From the NCBI GenBank assembly GCA_965363675.1, contig CBDTTW010000083.1, positions 1 to 13,393 on the forward strand: a stretch of DNA of 13,393 nt. Direction: 5' to 3'. Shown here one piece after another: positions 5,083-12,784 of this stretch; positions within the stretch are counted from its first letter, which is position 1, and every line of letters starts with the position of its first letter. The position numbers and the translations under genes are program-made. This DNA is from CBDTTW01 sp965363675 (lineage in GTDB: Bacteria; Bacteroidota; Rhodothermia; Rhodothermales; DASSAV01). Below the pieces are notes generated by a model. The model ran no database searches. It was not told where the DNA came from and worked only from the letters and a program-made list of their open reading frames with translations.

Positions 5083-7104
5083 TCAGCGCTGCACCACGAG
5101 CGACCGCACGGCTGCCTGGCCCCCCGCCTCGACGCGGTAGAAGTAGGCCCCGGCGGCCAGGCGGCTCACGTCGAAGGAGAACCGGTAGACGCCCGCGCCC
5201 TGCTCGGCCTCGAGCAGGCGACCGACCTCGCGGCCGGCGGCGTCGAAGAGCGTGATGCGCACCGCGCCGGGCCGCCCGAGCACGTAGTGCAGGCTGGCGG
5301 CTCCGGCGGCCGGGTTGGGGTAGCTCCCGACGACGAGGAGCGCGCCGGCGGCGGGCAGATCCGAAGCCTCGGCGCTCGTCCGGGTCACATCGGGGGCAAG
5401 CGCCGGCGGGTTCGGCTTGCCGTCGGCGGGGGCGGCGGCGCGCACGAGGCTGTTGGCGGCGTGCGGCGTGTACACGTGGAAGCCCTCGCGCTGCGCCGAC
5501 GTAGGGGCGTCTACATCGACGAAGTACCAGTCGCCCTGGGCCTTCTCCGGGGTCAGGTCGAGCACGTAGTAGCCGTGCTCCAGCACGTCGAACGCCTTGA
5601 TCTGGGGGTACGCCTGCCCGAGGAGCAGGTTGGCGAGGCCGACGGCCTGCTCCAGGGTCAGGCCGGGCTGCTGCGCCCGGAGCGCTTCGTAGACGGCCTC
5701 GCCGAAGGTCTTGGCGGTGATGCTCGTCGTGACCATCTCGACGCCGAGCGAGCCGGCGCCGGTGGCCGGGTTGTACCCCACGAACGGCGAGGGGGGCAAG
5801 TCGCCCGCCCACGACGAATGGATGTCGCCCGTCGCGACGACGAGGTTCTGAACCCCCTGCCGCTTGATGAACTCGAACAGGCGCGCCCGCTCGGCCGGGT
5901 AGCCGTCCCACGAATCGAGGTTGGTGAACGTCTGCGTGGGCGGCAGGACCGGGTGCGGGGCGAGGTTCATCATCATGACCTGGTTGCCGATGACCTTCCA
6001 GCGGGCCTTGGAGGCGGCCAGGCCGGTCGTGAGCCAGTCGAACTGCTCGGCGCCGAGCAGCGTACGCCCCGGGTCGAACCAGGCCGTCGTATCGACCGCG
6101 CCGAACAGGTTGCCGCCCTTGGGCGCAAGCTGCTTGTCGCGGGCCTGCAAGCGCGTGTCGATCATGAACACGTCGGCGAGGTCGCCGTAGGAAAGCTTGC
6201 GGTAGATCTGGGTATCGTGCTGCGGAAGCTGCCGGATGGGCATCCACTCGAAATACGCCTGAAGCGCGGCCGCCTTGCGCGCGCTCCAGGGGCCTTCGGT
6301 GTCGGGCTGATGGTTCTCGGCGCCGTCCTTGTAGGCGTCGTTGGCGACCTCGTGGTCGTCCCAGACGGCGATGAACGGGTGCTGCTGGTGGGCGCGCCGC
6401 GCATCCGGGTCGAGCTTGTGCAGCGAGTGGCGGATGCGGTAGTCGTCCAGGCGCAGCAGTTCGGCGGCCGGCTCCATGGCGCGCGTTCCGCCGTAGACGC
6501 CGGGGGCGTACTCGTAGAGGTAGTCGCCCAGGTGGAACACCGCGTCGAGGTCGGCGCGGTCGGCGATGCGGCCGTAAGCGTTGAAGTAGCCTGCCGCATA
6601 GTTGGAGCACGAAACGACGGCAAAGCGCAGGTGGTCGGCGGCTCCGGCGGGCGCGGTGCGGGTGCGGCCCGTGAGCGAGCGGGCGCCCTGCGCGCCGAAG
6701 TCGTAGTAGTACGTGGTTCCCGGCTGGAGGCCGCGCACGTCCACCTTGACCGTGTAGTCGCGCGCGGCGTCGGTCGTGGTTTCGCCGGACTGGACGACGT
6801 TCGTCATGGCCGGGTCCGTGGCGACGCGCCAGGCGACCGTCGTGAGGCCGTCCACGTCGGGCGTGACGCGCGTCCAGAGGATGACGCCGTCGGGGAGCGG
6901 GTCGCCCGAGGCGACGCCATGGTAAAACGGCCTAAGGCGCGGGTCGAAGGGGGCGGCGGCTCCGGCGGCCTGGTGGCGCGCGTAGGCGACGACGGCGCCC
7001 GGCCCGGCGGTGGGACGGGGCAGGCCGGGAAGCTGGGCGGGAGCCTGGGCTTGGGCAGCGGAGGCGCTGAGGGCCAGCAGCAGGAGAAAACAGCGGAGGC
7101 GCAT
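5083..7104 (-). CDS. phoD: PhoD-like alkaline phosphatase/phosphodiesterase with type IX secretion sorting domain
   Basis: The 673-residue precursor starts with a plain Sec signal peptide (MRLRCFLLLLALSASAAQAQ) lacking a twin-arginine motif. A PhoD N-terminal beta domain (about 58-155; YHGVASGDPLPDGVILWTR) precedes the metallophosphatase domain. Putative metal ligands are Cys166 in VSCSNY, Asp194 in HLGDYLYEY, Asp249-Asp250-His251 in WDDHE, and Asp427 and His429 in TGDIHSSW. Asp316-Arg318 (IDTR) is also conserved. PhoD enzymes hydrolyse phosphate mono- and diesters with Fe3+/Ca2+ and scavenge phosphate. Residues about 593-673 (SYPNPAAG, ITLFDAAGREVGRL, LAAGAYFYRVEA, VRSLVVQR) form a type A Por sorting domain, so the enzyme should pass the outer membrane by T9SS and be surface-attached or released. 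ATG 7104 is chosen for the signal peptide; open frame upstream overlaps the permease gene. It is divergent from the TSUP permease. Confidence 0.92.
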   Translation of the reverse strand: MRLRCFLLLLALSASAAQAQAPAQLPGLPRPTAGPGAVVAYARHQAAGAAAPFDPRLRPFYHGVASGDPLPDGVILWTRVTPDVDGLTTVAWRVATDPAMTNVVQSGETTTDAARDYTVKVDVRGLQPGTTYYYDFGAQGARSLTGRTRTAPAGAADHLRFAVVSCSNYAAGYFNAYGRIADRADLDAVFHLGDYLYEYAPGVYGGTRAMEPAAELLRLDDYRIRHSLHKLDPDARRAHQQHPFIAVWDDHEVANDAYKDGAENHQPDTEGPWSARKAAALQAYFEWMPIRQLPQHDTQIYRKLSYGDLADVFMIDTRLQARDKQLAPKGGNLFGAVDTTAWFDPGRTLLGAEQFDWLTTGLAASKARWKVIGNQVMMMNLAPHPVLPPTQTFTNLDSWDGYPAERARLFEFIKRQGVQNLVVATGDIHSSWAGDLPPSPFVGYNPATGAGSLGVEMVTTSITAKTFGEAVYEALRAQQPGLTLEQAVGLANLLLGQAYPQIKAFDVLEHGYYVLDLTPEKAQGDWYFVDVDAPTSAQREGFHVYTPHAANSLVRAAAPADGKPNPPALAPDVTRTSAEASDLPAAGALLVVGSYPNPAAGAASLHYVLGRPGAVRITLFDAAGREVGRLLEAEQGAGVYRFSFDVSRLAAGAYFYRVEAGGQAAVRSLVVQR

Positions 7105-7170
7105 GGGCGGCAGCGTTGAGTGGGGAGAGCGGGGCGGCGGGCGCAAAACTGCTCCGGGGAGGCGGGGGAA

Positions 7171-7187
7171 TATTAAGAACCTGTGAA
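7171..7187 (-). promoter_or_regulatory. Possible PhoP-box-like tandem repeat upstream of phoD
   Basis: Reading toward phoD, TTCACA and TTAATA are spaced by exactly 5 bases (17 bases in all), 67 bases upstream of the start at 7104. Both fit the Bacillus PhoP half-site TT(A/T/C)A(C/T)A with its usual 5-base gap. Only two repeats are seen, where PhoP sites usually hold more, and Pho boxes of this phylum are not something I can verify. TAATAT within it could equally be a -10 box. Confidence 0.25.
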
Positions 7188-7228
7188 GGAAGAAGCGCGA
7201 ACGCCCGGCGGGCCGGGAGGAGCGGACG

Positions 7229-7243
7229 GGTTTGTTACAAGCC
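7229..7243. promoter_or_regulatory. Small near-palindrome in the divergent phoD/TSUP region
   Basis: GGTTTGTTACAAGCC contains the exact palindrome TTGT-T-ACAA with flanks that match in six of seven positions per arm. It is one of few AT-rich stretches between the two divergent starts and lies about midway between them. It may be an operator serving either gene; no regulator is encoded nearby. Confidence 0.2.
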
Positions 7244-7308
7244 GGGCGGGTCCGGAGCGGCGGGCGGGTTTTTTGCGCGCCGGGGCGCAGGCCGCCGGGG
7301 CCGCGCCG

Positions 7309-7314
7309 TATGTT
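7309..7314 (+). promoter_or_regulatory. Candidate -10/-7 element (TATGTT) for the TSUP permease
   Basis: TATGTT stands out in GC-rich surroundings and ends 34 bases before ATG 7349. It resembles the TATnTT elements upstream of other starts in this window. No convincing -33/-35 partner is visible. Confidence 0.3.
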
Positions 7315-7348
7315 AGGGCGGCGCCTGAAACCCCGGCGCTTCCGGTAA

Positions 7349-8131
7349 ATGCACGTGATGACTTTGACCTCGGCGCTGCTGCTCTTCGGGGCGGCCCTGC
7401 TGGCGGGGGCCATGAACTCGGTGGCCGGCGGCGGCAGTTTCCTTACGTTCCCGACGCTGCTGTTTCTGGGCGTGCCCCCCATTACGGCCAACGCCACGAA
7501 CACGGTGGCCCTGTGGCCCGGCAGCCTCGCCGGCGCGAGCGCCTACCGCCGCGAGGGGATGCAGGAGCGCAGCCGCCTCCTTCCGCTGAGCCTCGTCAGC
7601 CTGGCGGGCGGCTTCCTGGGCGCGCGGCTGCTGCTGGGCGCCTCCGAGCAGACGTTCGAGCTGCTGATCCCGTGGCTGCTGCTCGCGGCGACGCTCATCT
7701 TCGGCTTTGGCCCGCGCCTGCGGGCGCGCCTGCGCCCGCCCGACGCGCGCCGCCCGTTCAACTGGCGCACGTCGCTGCCGGGCGTGGCGGTGCAGCTCGT
7801 GATCGCCACGTACGGCGGCTTCTTCGGGGCCGGCATCGGCATCCTGATGCTGGCGGCGCTCACGGCCGCCGGCATGGAGGACGTGCACGCCATGAACGGC
7901 CTCAAGAACTGGCTGGCGACGTGCATCAACGGGGTGGCCGTGGCGGCCTTCGTTGCGGCGGGGGCGGTGTACTGGCCCGAAGCCGCCGTGATGATCGCCG
8001 GCTCGGTCGCCGGCGGGTTTGCCGGCGCCTCGGCGGCCCGCCGCGTAGACCCGCGCATCATCCGCGGCATCGTCATCGCCATCGGAACGTCGCTGACGGC
8101 GTATTTTTTCTGGAGCACCTACGCCCGGTAA
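7349..8131 (+). CDS. TSUP-family membrane permease (TauE/SafE-like)
   Basis: The 260-residue integral membrane protein has about seven to eight hydrophobic segments. It shows the two-repeat layout of the TSUP (DUF81, TauE/SafE) family. Repeat one has LLAGAMNSVAGGGSFLTFP (18-35) and ITANATNTVALWPG (45-58). Repeat two has YGGFFGAGIGILMLAAL (155-171) and VHAMNGLKNWLATCINGVAV (179-198). The basic loop between them (about 122-140) is probably cytoplasmic. Family members move small organic or sulfur anions such as sulfite, sulfoacetate or taurine-derived compounds. The substrate cannot be deduced here and the neighbours give no sulfur context. ATG 7349 is used; ATG 7358 is an equally possible start. 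It is divergent from phoD and followed by a strong hairpin before smc, so it is probably a single-gene transcript. Confidence 0.9.
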   Translation: MHVMTLTSALLLFGAALLAGAMNSVAGGGSFLTFPTLLFLGVPPITANATNTVALWPGSLAGASAYRREGMQERSRLLPLSLVSLAGGFLGARLLLGASEQTFELLIPWLLLAATLIFGFGPRLRARLRPPDARRPFNWRTSLPGVAVQLVIATYGGFFGAGIGILMLAALTAAGMEDVHAMNGLKNWLATCINGVAVAAFVAAGAVYWPEAAVMIAGSVAGGFAGASAARRVDPRIIRGIVIAIGTSLTAYFFWSTYAR

Positions 8132-8144
8132 GGTCGGCCCTGCG

Positions 8145-8194
8145 AAGCGCGGGCGAAGCGACCTCCGGCGCCTGGCCGAAGGCCGCGCTTTTTT
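8145..8194 (+). terminator. Strong hairpin plus T6 between the permease gene and smc (terminator or smc attenuator)
   Basis: AAGCGCGG (8145-8152) pairs perfectly with CCGCGCTT (8183-8190). Inside, CCT-C-CGGC (8162-8169) pairs with GCCG-A-AGG (8175-8182) with one mismatch and a 5-base loop, stacking on the outer stem after a 9-base bulge. T8189-T8194 form a T6 run, giving intrinsic-terminator form. The run ends 13 bases before the smc ATG, leaving no room for a promoter between them. Either it ends permease transcription and smc starts from a promoter upstream of or within the hairpin, or it attenuates smc. Confidence 0.6.
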
Positions 8195-8207
8195 CCTGCA
8201 AGTCGTC

Positions 8208-11200
8208 ATGTACCTCAGCAAACTCGAACTGCACGGTTTCAAGAGCTTCGCGCAGCGCACCACGGTGCACTTCGACCCCGGCGTGACGGCCATCGTGGGG
8301 CCTAACGGCTGCGGCAAGTCGAACATCGTCGATGCGGTGCGCTGGGTCATCGGCGAGCAGCGGGCGCGCATCCTGCGCTCGGAGAAGATGGAGCACATCA
8401 TCTTCAACGGAGCGGGCAAGCGGCGGCCGCTCGGCATGGCCGAGGTGCTGCTGACGGTGGAGAACACGCGCGGCGTGCTCCCGACGGAGTACAGCGAGGT
8501 CGTCATCGGGCGGCGGCTTTACCGCTCGGGCGACTCGGAGTACCTGCTCAACGGCGTCCGGTGCCGCCTCCAGGACATCACCGATTTGTTCATGGATACC
8601 GGCATGGGGGCCGGGGCCTACTCGGTGATCGAGCTCAAGATGATCGAGGAGATTCTTTCGGAGAACGCGCAGGACCGGCGGCGGCTTTTCGAGGAGGCGG
8701 CGGGCATCACGCGGTACAAGCTGCGCCGCAAGCAGGCCCTGGGCAAGCTCGACACGACGCAAGCCGACCTGACGCGCCTGCGGGACGTCACCGACGAGGT
8801 GGAGAAGCAGGTGCGCACCCTCAAGCGGCAGGCCGAGAAGGCCGCGCGCCACCGCGACTTGCACGCGCGGCTGGCGGCGCTGGAGCGGGCGCTGGCCGCC
8901 GCCGAGCACGCCCGGCTGGCGGCGCAGCAAGCGACGCTGCGGGCCGAGCAGGAGGCTCTGCAAGCCGAGCACGACACGCTCCGGGCGCGTCAGGCCGTGG
9001 ACGAGGCCGACGTGGAGGCGCTGCGCGCCGAGGCGCTGCGCCTGGAGGAAGCCGCGGCGGCGCAGCGCCACGAGCTGCACCGCCGGCAGGAAGCCGTGCG
9101 GGCCGCCGAGGCGGAGGGGCGCCTGTTTCAGGAGCGCCTGGAGGCGTCGGAGCGCGAAGCGGCGCAGGCGCGCGCCGAGCTGGCCGACGCCGCGCAGGGC
9201 CGGGCGCGCCTGGAGGCGTCGGCGGAGCGCTTGCAGGCCGAGCAGGCCGCCGCCGCCCCTGCGCTGGCCGCCGCCGAAGCGGCCTTCGCCGAGGCGCGGG
9301 CCCGGGGCGAGGCCGCCCGCGAAGCCGCCGAAGACCACCGCGACCAGCACCACGCGCTCCGCGACGCCGAGGAGCGGCATGCCCGCGCGCTCGCAGCCGA
9401 GGAGACGGCCCTGGGCCGCCTGCTGGCCCGCCTCGACCTGCTCGGCGGCGACGCCGAGCGGCTGCGCCGGGAGCGCGCCCGGCAGGCCGCCGACGCCGAG
9501 CCTCTGGCCGGGCGCCGCGCCGAGGCCGAGGCCGCCCTGGCGGCGCTGCTGGCCCGCGCCGACGAGGCGCGCGCCGCCGTGGCCGAGGCCGAGCGCCTGC
9601 TCGGGCTGCACCGGGCGCAGCAGGAGGCCGCCGCCGAGGCCCTCCAGAAGGCCGAACGCCTCCGCGAAGCTACGGCCGCCGAGGCGCGCGTGCTTCAGAA
9701 CCTCGTGGCCTCCTACGAGGAGTTCTCCGACGCCGTGCGCTACCTCGCCACGGCCCCCGAATGGGCGCCCGCCGAGATGCGGACCGTGGCCGACCTGGTG
9801 GCGTGCGACGAGGCCGACCGCCTGGCGCTTCAGGCCGCCCTGGGCGAGCTGGCCTCGTGCCTCGTCGTGCCGTCGGACCGCGAGGCGGCGGCGGCGCTGG
9901 CCCTTTTGCGCGACCGCCGCAAGGGCCAGGCTACGTTCTTCGTGCTCGACCGCCTCCGGCCCGCGCCGCCTTCGGAGCCGCCGGTCTTCGGCGCGGCGGA
10001 CTGGCTGCCGGCGCGCGTGCGCGTCTCGGAAGCGCGCTACGAGCCGCTCGTGGCGGCCCTGCTCTACGGCGTCTACGTCGTCGATACGCTCGACGAAGCC
10101 GAGGCGCTGGCGCGCGAGGCCGAGGGCGCCGCGCGCTTCATCGCCCGCACCGGCGAGTGGGCCGATGCCCAGGGCCTCGTGCAGGGCGGCAGCCGCAAAA
10201 AGCCCTCGACGGTGGGCGCGCGCCTCGGCCGCCGCGAGCAACTGGCGGCGCTGACGGCCCGCCTGGGGGCGCTCGAACCCGAGATCGCCGAGCGCCGCGC
10301 GTTGCTGGAGCAGGTGCGCCGCGAGATCCGCGAGACGCCTTTCGAGGCGCGGCGGGCCGAACTGGCCCGTCTGGAGCGTGCGCGCGCCGAGGCGGAGAAA
10401 ACCGCCGCTCGCCTCGCCTTCGAGCAGGAGACGCTGGAGAAGCGCCTGGCCGAACTCGACGCCCGGGCCGCCGAAATGCAGCGCGAGACCGAGGCCGGGC
10501 GGGGCCAGGCCGCCGAGCGTGAGCAGGCCGCCGCCCGCGCCCGCGCCGCGCACGCCGCCGCCCACGCCGCCCGCGCCCACGCCGAAGAAGCCCTCCGCGC
10601 CGCCGAGGCCGAAAGCCGCCTGGCCCTCAGCCGTTCCAACGAAGCCCACGTCGCCTTCGTGCAGGCGCAAAACCGGGCGCAGAACGCCGCGCGCGAGCAG
10701 GCGGCCACGACCGACGCGCTGGAGGCGCTGGCGCGGCGCACGCGCGAGGCCGAGGCGCGCCTGGCCCGCGCCGAGGCCGGCATAGCCGAAGCCCGCCTGG
10801 CCCGCCGCGACCTCTACGAGCAGCTAAACGGGCTTCAGGATGCGCAGAACCTGCACCATGCGCGCCTGGAAGCCGCCGAGCAGCAGGTGCAGGAAGGCCG
10901 CATCGCCATCGCCGAGGCCGAGGCGCGCCTGCGCCAGGTGCGCCGCGACCGCGAGGCCCTCGGCGGCGAAGCGCACGCCCGCGCCTTGCTGCTGGCCGAG
11001 GTGGAAACGCGCCGGGCCGACCTGGCCGCCCGCCTGGCCGAGCGCTACGGCCCGGACGCCCTGCGCGACGCCCCGTCCGACGAGGCGGCCGACGAGGCCG
11101 CCGCCCGCGCTGAGGCCGCCGATTTGCGCCGCCGCATCGATGCGCTCGGGGCGGTCAACGCGCTGGCGCTGGAGGAGTACGAGCAGGCGCACGAGCGCTT

Positions 11201-11756
11201 CACCTTCCTGACGACGCAGCAGGCCGATCTGCGCGCCGCCGAGGCGACGCTGCTCAGCGCTATCCGCGAAATCAACACGACGGCCGCCCAGCGCTTCCGC
11301 GAAACCTACGCCGCCATCGAGGCGCACTTTCAGGACATCTTCGGGCGCCTTTTCGGCGAGGAAGCCTCGGCCTCGCTGGTGCTCGAACGCCCTGACGACC
11401 CGCTGGAGTCGGCCATCGAGATCCTGGCGCGGCCGCGCGGCAAGCGCCCCAGCGCCATCACGCAGCTTTCCGGCGGAGAGAAGACCCTGACGGCCATCGC
11501 GCTCCTGTTCGCCATCTATCTCGTCAAGCCCAGCCCGTTCTGCATCCTGGACGAGGTGGACGCCCCGCTCGACGACGCCAACGTGCAGCGCTTCATGGCG
11601 CTCATCCGCACGTTCAGCCGCGAGACGCAGTTCATCCTCGTGACGCACAACAAGCGCACCATGGAGGCCGCCGACCGCATGTACGGCGTGACGATGCAGG
11701 AGCAGGGCGTCTCGACGCTCGTCGGGGTGGCCTTCGAGAAAGAGGAAACGGCGTAG
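8208..11756 (+). CDS. smc: Chromosome segregation protein SMC
   Basis: SMC is the ATPase of bacterial condensin, acting with ScpA and ScpB to compact and separate chromosomes. The 1182 residues show full architecture: N-terminal head with Walker A GPNGCGKSN (31-39), a first coiled-coil arm (about 171-495), a hinge (about 500-665, including QATFFVLDR and GLVQGGSRKK), a return arm (about 670-1015), and the C-terminal head with signature LSGGEK (1087-1092), Walker B FCILDEVDAP (1111-1120, Asp1115/Glu1116) and H-loop His1147. The length is typical and nothing is truncated. The start MYLSKLELHGFKSF is canonical. The arms are extremely rich in Ala, Arg, Glu and Leu: residues 212-480 and 746-1078 contain no lysine. 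A hairpin with T6 precedes the start; scpA and scpB are not in the window. It ends 8 bases from the convergent FKBP gene. Confidence 0.98.
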   Translation: MYLSKLELHGFKSFAQRTTVHFDPGVTAIVGPNGCGKSNIVDAVRWVIGEQRARILRSEKMEHIIFNGAGKRRPLGMAEVLLTVENTRGVLPTEYSEVVIGRRLYRSGDSEYLLNGVRCRLQDITDLFMDTGMGAGAYSVIELKMIEEILSENAQDRRRLFEEAAGITRYKLRRKQALGKLDTTQADLTRLRDVTDEVEKQVRTLKRQAEKAARHRDLHARLAALERALAAAEHARLAAQQATLRAEQEALQAEHDTLRARQAVDEADVEALRAEALRLEEAAAAQRHELHRRQEAVRAAEAEGRLFQERLEASEREAAQARAELADAAQGRARLEASAERLQAEQAAAAPALAAAEAAFAEARARGEAAREAAEDHRDQHHALRDAEERHARALAAEETALGRLLARLDLLGGDAERLRRERARQAADAEPLAGRRAEAEAALAALLARADEARAAVAEAERLLGLHRAQQEAAAEALQKAERLREATAAEARVLQNLVASYEEFSDAVRYLATAPEWAPAEMRTVADLVACDEADRLALQAALGELASCLVVPSDREAAAALALLRDRRKGQATFFVLDRLRPAPPSEPPVFGAADWLPARVRVSEARYEPLVAALLYGVYVVDTLDEAEALAREAEGAARFIARTGEWADAQGLVQGGSRKKPSTVGARLGRREQLAALTARLGALEPEIAERRALLEQVRREIRETPFEARRAELARLERARAEAEKTAARLAFEQETLEKRLAELDARAAEMQRETEAGRGQAAEREQAAARARAAHAAAHAARAHAEEALRAAEAESRLALSRSNEAHVAFVQAQNRAQNAAREQAATTDALEALARRTREAEARLARAEAGIAEARLARRDLYEQLNGLQDAQNLHHARLEAAEQQVQEGRIAIAEAEARLRQVRRDREALGGEAHARALLLAEVETRRADLAARLAERYGPDALRDAPSDEAADEAAARAEAADLRRRIDALGAVNALALEEYEQAHERFTFLTTQQADLRAAEATLLSAIREINTTAAQRFRETYAAIEAHFQDIFGRLFGEEASASLVLERPDDPLESAIEILARPRGKRPSAITQLSGGEKTLTAIALLFAIYLVKPSPFCILDEVDAPLDDANVQRFMALIRTFSRETQFILVTHNKRTMEAADRMYGVTMQEQGVSTLVGVAFEKEETA

Positions 11757-11764
11757 CGGCGCGC

Positions 11765-12196
11765 CTACCGAATGGCGACCAGCTCGATCTCGAACGTCAG
11801 GTTCAGCCCGGCCAGCGGATGGTTGGCGTCGAGCGTGACCGAGCGCTCGGTGACCTCGCTCACGCGCACGTCGATGTCGGCGCCGTCGTGCTGCTGCAAG
11901 GCAAGCTGCTGCCCGACTTCGGGCGAGAGGCCCGGCGGGATCTGGCTGCGGTCCACGACGATCAGCAAATCCTCGTGGTAGGGCCCGTAGCCTTCGCTCG
12001 GCGCGATGCTGACGGTGCGGGTTTCGCCGGGCGCCATGCCCTCGACGGCCTGCTCGAAGCCTTCGATCACCTGGCCTTCGCCGAGGGTGAACGTGAGCGG
12101 GTCGCGGTCGGCGCTGCTGTCGAACACGGAGCCGTCGTCGAGGCGGCCGGTGTAGTGCACGGCGACGGTGTCGCCTTCTCTGGCCTGCTGGTTCAT
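11765..12196 (-). CDS. SlyD-like FKBP-type peptidyl-prolyl cis-trans isomerase
   Basis: The 143-residue cytoplasmic protein accelerates proline isomerisation and acts as a folding chaperone. FKBP core motifs are VHYTGRLDDGSVFDSS (13-28, with Tyr15, Phe25 and Asp26 in the active site), GEGQVIEGFE (39-48), GMAPGE (53-58) and the last strand LTFEIELVAI (133-142). Between about 71 and 126 sits the insert-in-flap chaperone domain (GYGPYHEDL, IPPGLSPEVGQQL, DANHPLAG), which defines the SlyD class. The His/Cys-rich metal-binding tail of E. coli SlyD is absent. ATG 12196 is chosen because it begins the conserved fold; an in-frame ATG at 12232 would add 12 unlike residues. It is last in a leftward gene set and may have its own promoter in the 45-base gap to the GNAT gene. 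Its stop is 8 bases from the smc stop. Confidence 0.93.
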   Translation of the reverse strand: MNQQAREGDTVAVHYTGRLDDGSVFDSSADRDPLTFTLGEGQVIEGFEQAVEGMAPGETRTVSIAPSEGYGPYHEDLLIVVDRSQIPPGLSPEVGQQLALQQHDGADIDVRVSEVTERSVTLDANHPLAGLNLTFEIELVAIR

Positions 12197-12216
12197 GGGA
12201 GACCGGGAGTTTGCAT

Positions 12217-12242
12217 ACGGGCAAAAAGCCAAAATAACGGCT
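12217..12242 (-). promoter_or_regulatory. GNAT/FKBP gap: mini-hairpin with T-run and TTATTTTG element
   Basis: Reading leftward from the GNAT stop, AGCC and GGCT pair around an AT-rich 8-base loop and are followed by a T run. This is a very short terminator-like structure. The loop is GTTATTTT, similar to the TATnTT elements found before other starts, and lies about 35 bases upstream of the FKBP ATG. It could be a weak terminator for the upstream pair, a promoter for FKBP, or both; the stem is only 4 bp. Confidence 0.3.
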
Positions 12243-12784
12243 CAGGCGGGGTTTGCTCCGGCGGGCGGCGGGATTGTCCGCTTCTTTTCAACTTTGAAGG
12301 GCCGGAACCCGAGCGCCTGGTAGAGCGGCAGGGCGCCGGGGTGGTCGAGGGTGCAGGTGTGCACCCACAGGCGGCGCACGCCCGGCCGGCGCCACGCCTC
12401 CGCGACGCCCCACGCGAGCAGAAAGCGCCCGAGGCCCCGACCGATGAAGGCGGGCATCAGCCCGAAGTAGCCGATCTGCGCCTCGGCAGGCGCGCGGTAG
12501 TCGAGTTCGATGTAGCCTGCCGGGGCGCCGCGCACGTAGAGCACGTGCAGCGCCACGCGCGGGTCGGCGAGCAGTTGGGCCAGGGCCGCCTCGGGGAGCA
12601 CGTTGCGGTCGGTCCATTGCCACGGCGCGCCGACCTGGTTGTACAGGAAGCGGTAGAAGGCGACCGAAGGGTCGTGCGCCTGCATCACGAGGCAGCCGGG
12701 GGGCGTTGGAGGGGCCGGGGCCGAGGGCGCCTCCAGCATCTGGAGGTGCGTAATGACGACCTCGGGGCGTTCGGGGGTCACCAT
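12242..12784 (-). CDS. GNAT family N-acetyltransferase
   Basis: This 180-residue protein transfers an acetyl group from acetyl-CoA to an amine; the acceptor is unknown. The fold is shown by the strand pair HVLYVRGAPAGYIELDY (80-96), motif A IGYFGLMPAFIGRGLGRFLL (104-123) with the pyrophosphate-binding GRGLG, LWVHTCTLDHPGALPLYQ (139-156) and ALGFRPF (157-163). The N-terminal segment FYRFLYNQVGAPWQW (43-57) marks a subfamily I recognise from many bacteria, mostly unstudied. ATG 12784 lies inside the last codons of the upstream YfiT-like gene, whose stop ends at 12778. The 7-base overlap implies translational coupling and a shared transcript. A longer frame upstream overlaps that gene on the same strand and has no family similarity, so it was not used. 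Confidence 0.92.
   Translation of the reverse strand: MVTPERPEVVITHLQMLEAPSAPAPPTPPGCLVMQAHDPSVAFYRFLYNQVGAPWQWTDRNVLPEAALAQLLADPRVALHVLYVRGAPAGYIELDYRAPAEAQIGYFGLMPAFIGRGLGRFLLAWGVAEAWRRPGVRRLWVHTCTLDHPGALPLYQALGFRPFKVEKKRTIPPPAGANPA

Noticed and set aside
5287..7119. Long plus-strand open frame opposite phoD
   Set aside because: It is antisense to the PhoD catalytic domain, with no family signature.
7105..7503. In-frame upstream extension of phoD
   Set aside because: It overlaps the divergent permease gene and places the signal peptide internally.
8073..10670. Very long open frame on the minus strand opposite smc
   Set aside because: It is antisense to a clear SMC gene and arises from GC-rich codon structure; its translation is low-complexity Gly/Arg/Leu with no recognisable domain.
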